NCBI RefSeq assembly: GCF_002005445.1
Contig: NZ_CP014692.1
Span: 2,666,001-2,730,000 of the forward strand
DNA: 64,000 nt
Source of the DNA: Acetobacter aceti
GTDB lineage: Bacteria > Pseudomonadota > Alphaproteobacteria > Acetobacterales > Acetobacteraceae
Reading direction: 5' to 3'
Position numbers and translations under genes: made by a program. Every line of letters starts with the position of its first letter. Position 1 is the stretch's first letter. This document shows, piece by piece, positions 45,292 to 54,537 of the stretch. Under the pieces are notes generated by a model, which was not told where the DNA came from, searched no databases, and worked only from the letters and a program-made list of their open reading frames with translations.

Positions 45292-47031
45292 TCAGCCCTT
45301 CTTTCCACGTGATTTGACGGGCGGAATGATCTCCGGCTCGTTCTTCTTCCGGGAATGCACCTTCATGATCACGTACTGCTGCACCATCGTCAGCAGGTTG
45401 TTCCAGCAATAGTAGATCACCAGACCGACCGGCTGACGCGCCATGAAGAAGGTGAAGATAAACGGCATCATGATGAAGACGGGCTTCTGCGCGGGATCAA
45501 CCGTTGCAGGGTTGAGCCGCTGCATCAGCCAGATGGTGATGCCATACAGGATCGGCCAGGCGCCCAGCAGCAGCCACGATGAGACAATCGTCGGATCAAA
45601 TGGCAGCAGGCCGAACAGATTGAAGACATTGGTAGGGTCCGGTGCCGAGAGATCATGAATCCATCCGACAAACGGTGCATGACGCATCTCGATGGTCACA
45701 TAGAGCACCTTATACAGGCACCAGAAGACCGGAGCCTGAATCAGCAGAGGCAGACAGCCGCTGGCCGGATTCACGCCTTCCTTCTTGTAAAGCTGCATGA
45801 CCTGCTGGTTCATCTGAACCGGATCGTCTTTATAACGCTCCCGCAGTTCCTTCATACGCGGCGCAATATCACGCATCGCAGCGGCTGAACGAAAGCCTTT
45901 CGAAGCCAGCGGGAAGAACACCGCCTTGACGATCAGCGTAAAGGTCAGGAGTGCGAGACCGAAATTTCCGAAAAACTGATAGAGCCAGTCAAGAACGAAG
46001 AACACCGGGCGTGTCAGGAAAGCAAACCAGCCGAAGTCGACAGCTTTCCAGAAATCAGGAATGTTCATCTCGTGCTGATAGCGCTCAAGGAGACGGACTT
46101 CCTTCGCTCCGGCAAAGACATGTGATGTCGTCTGGATCTCTGCGTTCGGTGCCGCCACCAGCGGCTTCTGTCCTGTGAACCCGACCTGATACGCGCCAGC
46201 AGGCGTATCGAAACCATAGGTGCCGCTGACGTCATCCGTCTGTGCCGGCACCACGGCAGCCAGCCAGTATTTATCGGTGATACCAGCCCAGCCACCGGTG
46301 CCAGCCTTCGACCATGACACAAAATTCGGAGCCGTAGAGCCTTCCCGCAGTGATTTGTAGGACTCTTCACCCAGACGGCCGTTGATTACGGAGAGCGGGC
46401 CTTCATGCACCAGCATGCCACCTGTCTCGACCGGTGTGTATGCCCGCACCACGCGGGAGAACGGCAGCAATGAGATCGCCGCACCGGTCGTATTCCGGAC
46501 CTTCTGCGTCACCGTGAACATGTAATCACGATCTACGGCGAGATCGATTTCAAATGTTACACCACCACCATTGTCCCATGTCAGAACAACGGGTGCGTCA
46601 GAACCGAGTTTGGGGGCTGTCGTGCTCCAGAGCGTATGGGCATCCGGGAGCTTGATGGTCTGACCAGGCGAACTGTACCAACCAAACTCGACATAGGTTG
46701 GCTCTTTCTCGTTCCGGGCTTCCAGTACGCGGACAAGCGGACTGTCAGGCTTCACAGTCTCATGGTAGCCGCGGAGCACCAGATCATCGAGGCGAGCGCC
46801 ACGAAGATTGACGGAACCCACCACATCCACAGCATCAATCGGCAGGCGTGACGGCGCTTCTTCGCGATCCGTCACCGTCGGCTGATCGTTCTCGGTGGGG
46901 GGGGCTGTAAGGGCTGTGGTTTTGCTCTGTATCGCCGGTGAGGTCTTATGTTCCTCCGGCATGAAATACTCAAAACCGATCAGTACCAGCGCCGACAGAA
47001 CGGTCGCCAATATTACACGTCTGATATCCAT
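45292..47031 (-). CDS. yidC: membrane protein insertase YidC
   Basis: 579 residues. One N-terminal helix (VILATVLSALVLIGFEYF), a large periplasmic beta domain (about 60-330), and the conserved C-terminal insertase core with five helices, including NFGLALLTFTLIVKAVFFPLA with MKELRERYKDDPVQMNQQVMQLYKKEGVNP in the first coiled cytoplasmic loop. It inserts inner-membrane proteins alone or with SecYEG and helps assemble respiratory subunits such as CyoA. Standard position downstream of rnpA/yidD. Confidence 0.97.
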   Translation of the reverse strand: MDIRRVILATVLSALVLIGFEYFMPEEHKTSPAIQSKTTALTAPPTENDQPTVTDREEAPSRLPIDAVDVVGSVNLRGARLDDLVLRGYHETVKPDSPLVRVLEARNEKEPTYVEFGWYSSPGQTIKLPDAHTLWSTTAPKLGSDAPVVLTWDNGGGVTFEIDLAVDRDYMFTVTQKVRNTTGAAISLLPFSRVVRAYTPVETGGMLVHEGPLSVINGRLGEESYKSLREGSTAPNFVSWSKAGTGGWAGITDKYWLAAVVPAQTDDVSGTYGFDTPAGAYQVGFTGQKPLVAAPNAEIQTTSHVFAGAKEVRLLERYQHEMNIPDFWKAVDFGWFAFLTRPVFFVLDWLYQFFGNFGLALLTFTLIVKAVFFPLASKGFRSAAAMRDIAPRMKELRERYKDDPVQMNQQVMQLYKKEGVNPASGCLPLLIQAPVFWCLYKVLYVTIEMRHAPFVGWIHDLSAPDPTNVFNLFGLLPFDPTIVSSWLLLGAWPILYGITIWLMQRLNPATVDPAQKPVFIMMPFIFTFFMARQPVGLVIYYCWNNLLTMVQQYVIMKVHSRKKNEPEIIPPVKSRGKKG

Positions 47032-47150
47032 ACCGACCGGCTGGCCTCTCTAACTTCATGAAAACACCTCCGGCCCACCAGCATGGTGCCCGGCACAATC
47101 AGCGGTATCTCATAGCGGAATTGCGCCCGATTGCCAGATGCTCAGGCAAA

Positions 47151-47423
47151 CTATGTTGGAGTTTTGACTGAATTCCGGGACGTGTCAGGAGAAGGAACCG
47201 GATCATATCCTCCGGTCGTCCAGGGATTGCAGCGCACAATCCTCCAGAAAGTCAGCCAGAGTCCCTTAAGCGGACCATGTGTCTGCACGGCTTCGACGCC
47301 GTAACAGCTACAGGATGGATGGAAGCGGCAGTTCGGCCCCATCACCGGACGCATGGCGATCTGCCAGAAACGCATGCAGCCAATAATAGCGGCAGACAGC
47401 AGGCGGGCACCGCCCCACTTCAT
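47151..47423 (-). CDS. yidD: membrane protein insertion efficiency factor YidD
   Basis: 90 residues with the family signature [21 protein letters not shown], then [22 protein letters not shown] and [14 protein letters not shown]. Its three cysteines and amphipathic helix are typical. It assists YidC-dependent insertion. It overlaps rnpA by 4 bases (ATGA). Confidence 0.95.
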   Translation of the reverse strand: MKWGGARLLSAAIIGCMRFWQIAMRPVMGPNCRFHPSCSCYGVEAVQTHGPLKGLWLTFWRIVRCNPWTTGGYDPVPSPDTSRNSVKTPT

Positions 47424-47764
47424 GTCAGAACATCTGTTTTACGGAGAGCCTTGCGGAGATCTTCAACAAGATCAGGAAAGGAGCAACGTCCTGTCCCGTC
47501 ACGACCGATCAGAACGAGATCGACGCCGGTCAGGGGAGTTTCCCGCTCTATGGCGAGAAGCGCTTCCTTCAGACGTCTGCGGGCGCGATTCCGGACGACT
47601 GAATTGCCTACTTTTTTGGTGACGGTGAAACCGACACGGGCGACATCGTGGTCATCACGACGGAGCGCCTGAAGAACCAGCCCCGGCATCGGCGCCTTGC
47701 GGGCTTTCGCCGCGACAGCAAGAAACTGGGGCCGTTTTTTCAAACGAATCGAGCGCTGGTGCAT
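47420..47764 (-). CDS. rnpA: ribonuclease P protein component
   Basis: 114 residues from the ATG at 47764, better spaced from GGAGG than the ATG at 47770. [27 protein letters not shown] is the RNR motif that contacts the RNase P RNA. It cleaves 5' leaders of tRNA precursors with the RNA subunit (not in this window). Short gap after rpmH. Confidence 0.95.
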   Translation of the reverse strand: MHQRSIRLKKRPQFLAVAAKARKAPMPGLVLQALRRDDHDVARVGFTVTKKVGNSVVRNRARRRLKEALLAIERETPLTGVDLVLIGRDGTGRCSFPDLVEDLRKALRKTDVLT

Positions 47765-47811
47765 AAGCATGTCCTCCGCGCTGATTCGTCAGGTAACCTG
47801 AGACCGAAGTC

Positions 47812-47946
47812 TCAGGCTGACAGGCGCTTGCGGCCCTTGGAACGACGGTTCGCAAGAATACGGCGACCACCGACAGTCTCGGTGCGTGCACGGAAACCGT
47901 GGCGGCGCTTACGGACCAGCTTGGAAGGTTGATACGTGCGCTTCAC
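47812..47946 (-). CDS. rpmH: 50S ribosomal protein L34
   Basis: 44 residues, GTG start at 47946 with GGGAG upstream. Translation begins [15 protein letters not shown] and contains [20 protein letters not shown] and the ending GRKRLSA, as in all L34. First gene of the rpmH-rnpA-yidD-yidC-engB cluster. Confidence 0.97.
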   Translation of the reverse strand: MKRTYQPSKLVRKRRHGFRARTETVGGRRILANRRSKGRKRLSA

Positions 47947-48115
47947 GGCGGCACTCCCTTAAAATTCTCAGACTCGATTTCGCAAAAGACAAAACCGGAG
48001 TCATTCCGTGTCTTGTCTGGATCGCGGGCTTATAGTCATGTGACGCTGTAACGTCAACATTATACGACGGATGTTTCCGGTCCGACACTGACCGATTGCC
48101 CGTCAGGAGACAGAA

Positions 48116-48487
48116 GTGTCCCGCTCCCTTCCCGCTCTTTCCGTTTTTCTTCTTGTGCTCGCCTGCGGCCTGATATCCCTGTTCGTGCCTTTACCGCTGG
48201 CCGCACGGATTCTTCTGAGCCTCGCAGGGGCCTTTATCGCAACCGGCGCATTCCTCTGTCTGCCTTCAGCGCCCGTTGCCAGTGTAGCAGTGACAGAAGC
48301 CGCCATCACACCACCCCCGGAAATATCCCACCAGCTCCGTCACGATCTTCGAGGACTGATCTCCCCGGCCATGCTGGCGGCGGACCAGCTTTCTCTCAGC
48401 ACGGATCAGGCTACTCGCACCAGAGCTGAACAGATTCTTGCCGCTCTGGATCGTTTGGCGGAACGCCTGAAAACTGCGAAGACCTGA
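48116..48487 (+). CDS. two-TM protein with histidine-kinase-like H-box
   Basis: 123 residues, GTG start with AGGAGAC upstream. Two hydrophobic helices at about 5-30 and 32-48 (LSVFLLVLACGLISLF; LLSLAGAFIATGAFLCL). The C-terminal 60 residues read SHQLRHDLRGLISPAMLAADQL, then TRAEQILAALDRLAERL, resembling the dimerisation/phosphoacceptor helices of sensor kinases. No ATPase domain is encoded: the stop comes directly after. It could be a truncated kinase or a stand-alone phosphotransfer-like or dimerisation protein. Divergent from rpmH, convergent with the glyoxalase gene. Confidence 0.65.
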   Translation: MSRSLPALSVFLLVLACGLISLFVPLPLAARILLSLAGAFIATGAFLCLPSAPVASVAVTEAAITPPPEISHQLRHDLRGLISPAMLAADQLSLSTDQATRTRAEQILAALDRLAERLKTAKT

Positions 48488-48889
48488 TCACCGGGACTGT
48501 TCAGGTCTCTGGATAAGTTCGATCTTGTAACCGTCCGGATCTTCCACGAAAGCGATCACTGATGTGCCGAACTTAACCGGCCCGGCTTCACGTGTGATCT
48601 TCCCGCCACCCGCCCTGATCTGCTCAACAGCCGCGGCAACATCAGGAACACCAATGGCGAGATGACCGAAGCCGGTGCCAATGTCGTATCCGGCATCTTC
48701 ACCCCAGTTATAGGTCAGCTCCACTTCGGCCTGGCCTTCCGCATTGCTTGCGAAACCAATGAACACCAGAGTGTATTTGCCCTCAGGAACATCTCGTCTG
48801 CGGAGTTCGTGCATCCCCAGAAGTTTGTAAAACGCCAGACTCGCATCAAGATTTTTCGTGCGGATCATGGTGTGAAGATAGGTGCTCAT
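48488..48889 (-). CDS. gloA: lactoylglutathione lyase (glyoxalase I)
   Basis: 133 residues from the ATG at 48889, eight bases from AGGAG. MSTYLHTMIRTKNLDASLAFY begins the first beta-alpha-beta module; LTYNWGEDAGYDIGTGFGHLAIGV and FVEDPDGYKIELIQR give the metal-site His and Glu. It isomerises the methylglyoxal-glutathione hemithioacetal, a Ni/Zn enzyme of the cytoplasm. The stop meets that of the upstream convergent gene base to base. Confidence 0.95.
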   Translation of the reverse strand: MSTYLHTMIRTKNLDASLAFYKLLGMHELRRRDVPEGKYTLVFIGFASNAEGQAEVELTYNWGEDAGYDIGTGFGHLAIGVPDVAAAVEQIRAGGGKITREAGPVKFGTSVIAFVEDPDGYKIELIQRPEQSR

Positions 48890-48951
48890 GGTCACTGCTC
48901 CTGACTGAAAAATACGTCGTCCTGAGATAGCTCATCCTGAAAACAAACACC

Positions 48952-49980
48952 TCACCGCAGAGCAAAAAATCTGGCTATCCGGATTTTCTCAAGCCCCAGA
49001 TAAAGAGCGTAAGACCCAGCAACACCAATAACCGTGCCACAAGCGAGTGTGAGGGAAACTGAATTTACATGCATCTGGTGCAGGATGCGGGGAACCAGAG
49101 CCAGCACGAGAATATGCAGTAAATAGATAGCGAGAGAGGCCCGCCCCAACCGCTCCAGAACGGATGCAACACAAGATAATGCGTGCACCATCACAAAAAC
49201 ACGACTCAGGGATGCCAGACCGAAAATCCCCAGAAAGCCAACCGGCAACATGATAAACTGGACAGGCCGACCCACATGCGCCTCAAACATCAAACAGGCG
49301 AGCAAGCCATAAACCACCAGACTGCACGCACTCCATAGACCCGCTTTTCTGATGACCGGAAGAGCCGGAAAACCTCGCTCCGCCATTAGAAATCCAATGT
49401 AAAAGAAGGGAGCCTGGACAATAATATCCATGACGATCTGCGGCAGCGCATCAGACGGAGTAAAAAGCACTACAGCATCAGCCACAAGGCTGCTCATCAG
49501 AATGATGGCAGGATGCGCCCGCAACAAAACTGCGCCGATCTGCATGAAAAATAATGCATAAAGAAACCAGAGAACGCCGATAGGACGCCACCCGATCATC
49601 AAAAGCTGGTTCCATGCCACCATATGATGAACATGCGTCAATGACGACATCGCGTGTCCAACGACACAATAAATGATGGACCACAAGCAGTATGGCCAGA
49701 TTATATTCACCACCCGACTTTTGATAAATGCATCTGAAGGCTCTCTGCTTATAGAAATAAACGCAAAATATCCTGACAGAAAAAAGAATGTCGGCATATG
49801 TACAGAATAAATAACAAAATCCAGAATTTGCAAATTTATGGAGGGAATGACCATCCCCTCCATCTGACCTCTATTGGCATGGCCAAGGACAACCAGAATA
49901 ATGGCTATTCCACGAACAATATCAACCGAGACATCTCGCTTTGAATATAATGAAAACATTCCGGCATGATTTTGTGCCAA
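48952..49980 (-). CDS. acyltransferase family 3 membrane protein
   Basis: 342 residues, about ten membrane helices. The acyltransferase-3 opening DIVRGIAIILVVLGHANRG carries the conserved His, with HMPTFFFLSGYFAFI next. Such enzymes O-acylate sugars or other extracytoplasmic targets. It has lower GC and more relaxed codon use than the lpx genes beside it and lies in its own AT-rich pocket, suggesting lateral gain. Acceptor unknown; an LPS or polysaccharide sugar is likely. Divergence from the lpx cluster is not certain to mean a functional link. Confidence 0.88.
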   Translation of the reverse strand: MAQNHAGMFSLYSKRDVSVDIVRGIAIILVVLGHANRGQMEGMVIPSINLQILDFVIYSVHMPTFFFLSGYFAFISISREPSDAFIKSRVVNIIWPYCLWSIIYCVVGHAMSSLTHVHHMVAWNQLLMIGWRPIGVLWFLYALFFMQIGAVLLRAHPAIILMSSLVADAVVLFTPSDALPQIVMDIIVQAPFFYIGFLMAERGFPALPVIRKAGLWSACSLVVYGLLACLMFEAHVGRPVQFIMLPVGFLGIFGLASLSRVFVMVHALSCVASVLERLGRASLAIYLLHILVLALVPRILHQMHVNSVSLTLACGTVIGVAGSYALYLGLEKIRIARFFALR

Positions 49981-50147
49981 ATTCCATACGACTTTCGATG
50001 CAACCGTATCATGGGATACATATTACGTTTGTCCCTATGGAAAATGCATCAATAATTATATTGATAACAACAGAAAGCATGAAATCTTGAAAAAATACGC
50101 CCGCGTAATGCCTGCTACCACTGTTATACAAGCCTGCTGATACAGCT

Positions 50148-50978
50148 TCAGAGACCAAACAGAAAAAGTCCGGCGGCATCGGCCGCCTCTATGCAGGCAG
50201 CCGGGTCAGTCAGCAATGTCGCACCAGCTTCAAACGCAATGCCAACCAGACCGGCATGCGCCGCTTCCTCAATCGTTCTGGGGCCAATAGTGGGCATATC
50301 GGCGCGACGTTCCTGATCGGGCTTGCACAGCTTTATCAGCACGCCACCCTCACCCGGCTGGCGGTACTGACCTGCGCGTTTCAGCATGGCGTCAGTACCT
50401 TCCATGGCTTCAACTGCCAGCACCACACCACTCTGAACCACACATCCCTGCCCGATATCGAGCTTTCCCAGTTCCCTGACAACTTCGACACCGCGTTCGA
50501 TGTCAGAACGCGCCATAGCATCCGGCTCACAGCGCCCAAGAGAACCTTTCCGGCCCAATGACTTCGACAGGAACTCATGAGCCCCTCTGACGGTGAACCC
50601 TTCTTCACCCAGAATTCTGACCAGAGCGCCAAGCAAGCCGTCATCACCCGCAAAAAGCGCGCGACCCAGACGGGCGAGAATACGCGCACCCTCGGCATCG
50701 GGACGAAGATCCCGGAAGGATGGCCTGCGGACAGGACCGATCAGAACGATATCGCCACAGCCATGCCTGCGAAGTTCGGCAAGAATTGCGCCAGCGGCGG
50801 CGAGACGCACATAAGCGTGCGGCCATGGTCCAACGACCGCTGGCTCGGCAAAGTCCTGAAACGCGACGATGAAGACATCCCGGCCCTGCGCGACGACGGA
50901 GGCCGCCACCTGTCCCGGCAACGGGCCGCCCCCCGCAAGAATGCCAACGCAACGTCCTGATGCGTCAGACAAACTCAC
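50148..50978 (-). CDS. lpxI: UDP-2,3-diacylglucosamine diphosphatase LpxI
   Basis: 276 residues, GTG start. N-terminal GRCVGILAGGGPLPGQVAASV and C-terminal DMPTIGPRTIEEAAHAGLVGIAFEAGATL match LpxI (DUF1009), the form used by alphaproteobacteria in place of LpxH. It hydrolyses UDP-2,3-diacylglucosamine to lipid X. 12 bases downstream of lpxA. Confidence 0.95.
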   Translation of the reverse strand: MSLSDASGRCVGILAGGGPLPGQVAASVVAQGRDVFIVAFQDFAEPAVVGPWPHAYVRLAAAGAILAELRRHGCGDIVLIGPVRRPSFRDLRPDAEGARILARLGRALFAGDDGLLGALVRILGEEGFTVRGAHEFLSKSLGRKGSLGRCEPDAMARSDIERGVEVVRELGKLDIGQGCVVQSGVVLAVEAMEGTDAMLKRAGQYRQPGEGGVLIKLCKPDQERRADMPTIGPRTIEEAAHAGLVGIAFEAGATLLTDPAACIEAADAAGLFLFGL

Positions 50979-50989
50979 AACCTGCTGCC

Positions 50990-51898
50990 TTAACCGGCTT
51001 CGGTTTCACTTGTGGAAAAATCGGTCGTTGCAATGCGCACAAGACCACGGCGGGTCGGCGCGTCGATAAACGCGAGAATTTCAGAGATACGCGGATCATC
51101 CGAAAACTGCGACCTGACCTGTTCGAGGCGTGTCGCAAAAACGTCACCCTGACCGTCACGTGGGTATAAAAGCCGGAAAGCCTGACGCATCCGATGGCGC
51201 TCTTCCAGCTTGACCCCATGTCGACGCAGCCAGATCCAGTGCAGTCCCACCAGACGCGCCCGGTTTCCCAGCACACTGCCATAGGGAATCACGTCCGCCT
51301 CAACGCCTGCAACGCCGCCAACCAGCGCCGCCCGACCAATCCGGACAAACTGGTGAATCGCTGCGGAACCCATCACGCGTGCATCATCCGCGATGAACAC
51401 ATGACCGCCCATGACCACGTTATTGACGATGATCACGCGGTCACCCAGCGTGCAGTCATGGGCCACGTGCGCATTGGCCATGATCAGGCAGTCCGAGCCG
51501 ACACGGGTGATACCGCTGCCCGTGGCCGTGCCGCGGTGAATCGTGACATGTTCACGAACGACGGTGCGCGCACCGATCTCGCAACGCGTCGGCTCGCCGT
51601 TATATTTCAGATCCTGAGGCGCGAGGCCCACAGTCGTGAACGGGTAATAGCGTGAATTTTCACCGAGACGCGTATGGCCATCGACCACAACGTTGGCCAC
51701 CATTTCCACACCATCACCAACTTCGACATCGGGACCGACTGAGCACCATGGGCCAATCCGCACGCCTTTGCCCAGCTTTGCTTCTGGCGACACGATCGCT
51801 GTGGGGTGGATGCCTTCGGGAAACGACTCAAGGCCCCCTGAGAGGCCTGTTTCCTTAATTTTCATCGCTTCAGCCAGAGCCGCCTCCTTTGCCGCCAT
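50990..51898 (-). CDS. lpxA: acyl-ACP--UDP-N-acetylglucosamine O-acyltransferase
   Basis: 302 residues from the ATG at 51898 (a TTG at 51916 would extend it). Left-handed beta-helix repeats (PTAIVSPEAKLGKGVRIG onward) and the active-site region IMANAHVAHDCTLG. The C-terminal helical part includes LHWIWLRRHGVKLEERH. About 35 residues longer at the N-terminus than E. coli LpxA. First step of lipid A synthesis. Confidence 0.96.
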   Translation of the reverse strand: MAAKEAALAEAMKIKETGLSGGLESFPEGIHPTAIVSPEAKLGKGVRIGPWCSVGPDVEVGDGVEMVANVVVDGHTRLGENSRYYPFTTVGLAPQDLKYNGEPTRCEIGARTVVREHVTIHRGTATGSGITRVGSDCLIMANAHVAHDCTLGDRVIIVNNVVMGGHVFIADDARVMGSAAIHQFVRIGRAALVGGVAGVEADVIPYGSVLGNRARLVGLHWIWLRRHGVKLEERHRMRQAFRLLYPRDGQGDVFATRLEQVRSQFSDDPRISEILAFIDAPTRRGLVRIATTDFSTSETEAG

Positions 51899-52000
51899 TT
51901 CCCGTATCCACGTCAATTACGGCAATTCGTGGACCGGCAGAATCAATATCAGGACCGCCTGCCTTCAGACAGAAATCAAACATCCTGTATCAATTCACTG

Positions 52001-52513
52001 CTATTCCATGATCATGGCGCTGAATGTGGCTTCCGCGACCGACACACCGTCCACACGCGCCACGCCTTTAAACTTCCAGACGTTCGCACGCTGGCGTTCT
52101 TTTTCGACATGAATACGAAGCTGATCACCCGGCCCAACGGGACGACGGAATTTCGCATTCTCGATGGTCATGAAATAGACCAGCTTGCCCTCGAACGCCG
52201 CACCAAGCGTCAGCACCACGAGAGTGGCAGCGGTCTGGGCCATTGCTTCGACAATCAGGACGCCCGGCATAACGGGACGGGCAGGAAAGTGCCCCTGAAA
52301 AAAGGGTTCGTTGACGGAAACATTCTTTACGCCAACAGCAGAAGCGCCCAGCTCGACATCGACCATGCGGTCAATCAGCAGGAATGGATAGCGATGAGGA
52401 ATCGCTTCCATAATCCGCATGATGTCCACGGCATCAATATGGGTCGACTCCGTTGCGGGAGCCTGCGTTTCAGGTTTCTGATCCACGTCTCTCAAACCAT
52501 TCCCAACGCGCAC
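52001..52513 (-). CDS. fabZ: 3-hydroxyacyl-ACP dehydratase FabZ
   Basis: 170 residues with GTG start at 52513. After a 30-residue extra leader, [13 protein letters not shown] gives the catalytic His and [20 protein letters not shown] the Glu, in a hotdog fold. It dehydrates hydroxyacyl-ACP in fatty acid elongation and balances hydroxy acyl supply for LpxA/LpxD. The leader may mean the true start is inside. Confidence 0.94.
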   Translation of the reverse strand: MRVGNGLRDVDQKPETQAPATESTHIDAVDIMRIMEAIPHRYPFLLIDRMVDVELGASAVGVKNVSVNEPFFQGHFPARPVMPGVLIVEAMAQTAATLVVLTLGAAFEGKLVYFMTIENAKFRRPVGPGDQLRIHVEKERQRANVWKFKGVARVDGVSVAEATFSAMIME

Positions 52514-52529
52514 TTTGCGCGAATTCCAG

Positions 52530-53618
52530 TCACTCTTCCCCGCTACCGGGTTTCTTGGACAGCTTTCTCAGCGTCGCCACATTACGGAAAAACTCCCGGA
52601 AAGGCATCGCTGGACTGCCTATGACATCCGCGCCAGCCTCAACATCCGACATGACGCCACACTGCGCGCCAATACGGGCTTTCGTGCCGATCTTGATATG
52701 ACCGATCAGGCCAGCCTGTGCCGCCACCGTCACGAAATCACCCAGTTCCGTCGAACCGGAAATACCAGCCTGTGAAACCACAATGCAGCATTTGCCAAGG
52801 CGTGTGTTGTGGCCAATCTGAACAAGATTGTCGAGACGGGACCCGGCGCCAATCACGGTATCCTGCACGGAACCGCGGTCGATCGTCGAGTTGGCGCCGA
52901 CCTCCACATCATGCTCGAGCACAACATGCCCAAGCTGTGGCACACTTTCAAAACCGGCGGGACCAACGGCGAAACCAAAACCGTCCTGCCCGATCCGAAC
53001 TCCGGGAAACAGCGTCACTCTGTCCCCAAGCGTCGCATGCGACACGACAACCTGCGGACCGATCCGGCAATCCCTGCCAATAGTGACCCCGTCCCCGATA
53101 ACGGTATGGGAGCCGATAATGCTCCCCTCGCCGACTTTCACACCATTCCCGATCACAGCGAATGGCCCGACTTCACAGGAGGACGGCACCACGGCGCCCT
53201 CACCGATCACGGCAGTTGCGTGCAGACCAGGTCTGGCCGGTGGAGCCGGATGGAACATCCGGGCGACACGTGACCAGGCGAGATAAGGAGTGGAAGAAAC
53301 AATCGTCGCACTGGTTGGCGGAACCCGCTTTGCAAAAGCCGGCGCCACAATGATCATACCGGCGTGAGTGCCATCGAGCAGCGACGCATAACGCCGGTTA
53401 TCAAGAAAACTGACTTCAGCAGGACTTGCCGACTGGAGGGGACCGATTCCGATATAACGCCGCCCTGCCTCCGCACCTTCGCGAGGCGGAATGAACTCCC
53501 CCCCAGCCGCTTCCGCAAGCTCTTCACCGGAAAACGGACCGCTGCGGGTGAAGAAGCGGGCATCCGCCACTCCCCCCACCTTTGGATTGTCCAGCGCCGT
53601 TTCAGGAGTACCCACCAT
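52530..53618 (-). CDS. lpxD: UDP-3-O-(3-hydroxyacyl)glucosamine N-acyltransferase
   Basis: 362 residues. N-terminal uridine-binding domain (about 20-120; [17 protein letters not shown]), then hexapeptide repeats and a catalytic [24 protein letters not shown]. Third step of lipid A synthesis. It lies between skp and fabZ, the usual order. Confidence 0.96.
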   Translation of the reverse strand: MVGTPETALDNPKVGGVADARFFTRSGPFSGEELAEAAGGEFIPPREGAEAGRRYIGIGPLQSASPAEVSFLDNRRYASLLDGTHAGMIIVAPAFAKRVPPTSATIVSSTPYLAWSRVARMFHPAPPARPGLHATAVIGEGAVVPSSCEVGPFAVIGNGVKVGEGSIIGSHTVIGDGVTIGRDCRIGPQVVVSHATLGDRVTLFPGVRIGQDGFGFAVGPAGFESVPQLGHVVLEHDVEVGANSTIDRGSVQDTVIGAGSRLDNLVQIGHNTRLGKCCIVVSQAGISGSTELGDFVTVAAQAGLIGHIKIGTKARIGAQCGVMSDVEAGADVIGSPAMPFREFFRNVATLRKLSKKPGSGEE

Positions 53619-53642
53619 TATGTCAGACCATTCCCTGCCCGC

Positions 53643-54533
53643 TCACTTCTGTGCCGGAGCAGCAGGAGAAGCCGCCTGACTGGTCGTCGGCGCAGGACCT
53701 GACGGCGGAGACTCTGTCGTCGGCATAGTGCCTGATTTCGCCAGAACTTCCGGATCCTCGTTTGCTGCCGGGATGTAGACTTTCGGCAGAACCACGTTCA
53801 ACTGCTTGGCGACCTCGTTGGTGATGTCCTGCCCGTCGACATGCAGGGCGACCTGCTCGCTGTGCAGGACGATGTTCATCCCATGGCTGCCTGCCACCTG
53901 CTGAATCACCTGCACAAGTTCGCGCTCAATCTGTCCGAGAGCCACCTGAGCGGCCTCCTGAATGACACGATTGCGATCGCGGAACTGATGCTGGGCGCGC
54001 ATCACCTTGGATTGCAGGGCCCGCTCCTGAGACTGAATCTGATCAGCGGTCATGCTCTTGGCGTTGCTCTGGAGCTTCTGCTGCTCCTCACGCCAGCCAG
54101 CCTGCGCATGCTGCGCATCACGCGCCAGTTCATCACGGCGGCCGCCAAGCTCACGCTCGACCTGCTGCCCGGCCAGAGACTGACGCATGACGTCAGCAAC
54201 GCTGATCATGCCGATAACAGCCGTCGGTGGAGGAGCGGCCTTCGGCAGCACAGCTGCAGGAGGAATGGCTGGCTGCGGCAGAACCGGAGGTGGCCGGGAC
54301 GAGTTTTCAGCTTCCTCTCCACCTGCACTGCCGTCGTCCTCAAGCTGAGGCGCAGGACGACTGGCATGTGACGGAGCGCGAGACGGAGGAGGCGCAACAG
54401 GATGCGCCGCTTTCGGGACAAACCAGCCACCACCACCGGCTGTCTGCGCGAAAGCATCGCCGGAAATCATTCCGCCGGCGGCAAGCAACATCGTAGAGGC
54501 CAGAACGGCGGCCCGTGAGAAACGAATCATCAT
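53643..54533 (-). CDS. skp: OmpH/Skp family periplasmic chaperone
   Basis: 296 residues from the ATG at 54533 with GAGGTG upstream. Signal peptide MLLAAGGMISGDAFAQ. Then a Pro/Ala-rich spacer of about 90 residues, unusually long, before the OmpH domain (IGMISVADVMRQSLAGQQVERELGG, coiled coil to about 240). A Pro/Ser/Ala-rich C-terminal tail follows. It holds unfolded outer membrane proteins for BamA, whose gene is 4 bases upstream. Confidence 0.9.
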   Translation of the reverse strand: MMIRFSRAAVLASTMLLAAGGMISGDAFAQTAGGGGWFVPKAAHPVAPPPSRAPSHASRPAPQLEDDGSAGGEEAENSSRPPPVLPQPAIPPAAVLPKAAPPPTAVIGMISVADVMRQSLAGQQVERELGGRRDELARDAQHAQAGWREEQQKLQSNAKSMTADQIQSQERALQSKVMRAQHQFRDRNRVIQEAAQVALGQIERELVQVIQQVAGSHGMNIVLHSEQVALHVDGQDITNEVAKQLNVVLPKVYIPAANEDPEVLAKSGTMPTTESPPSGPAPTTSQAASPAAPAQK

Positions 54534-54537
54534 CACC

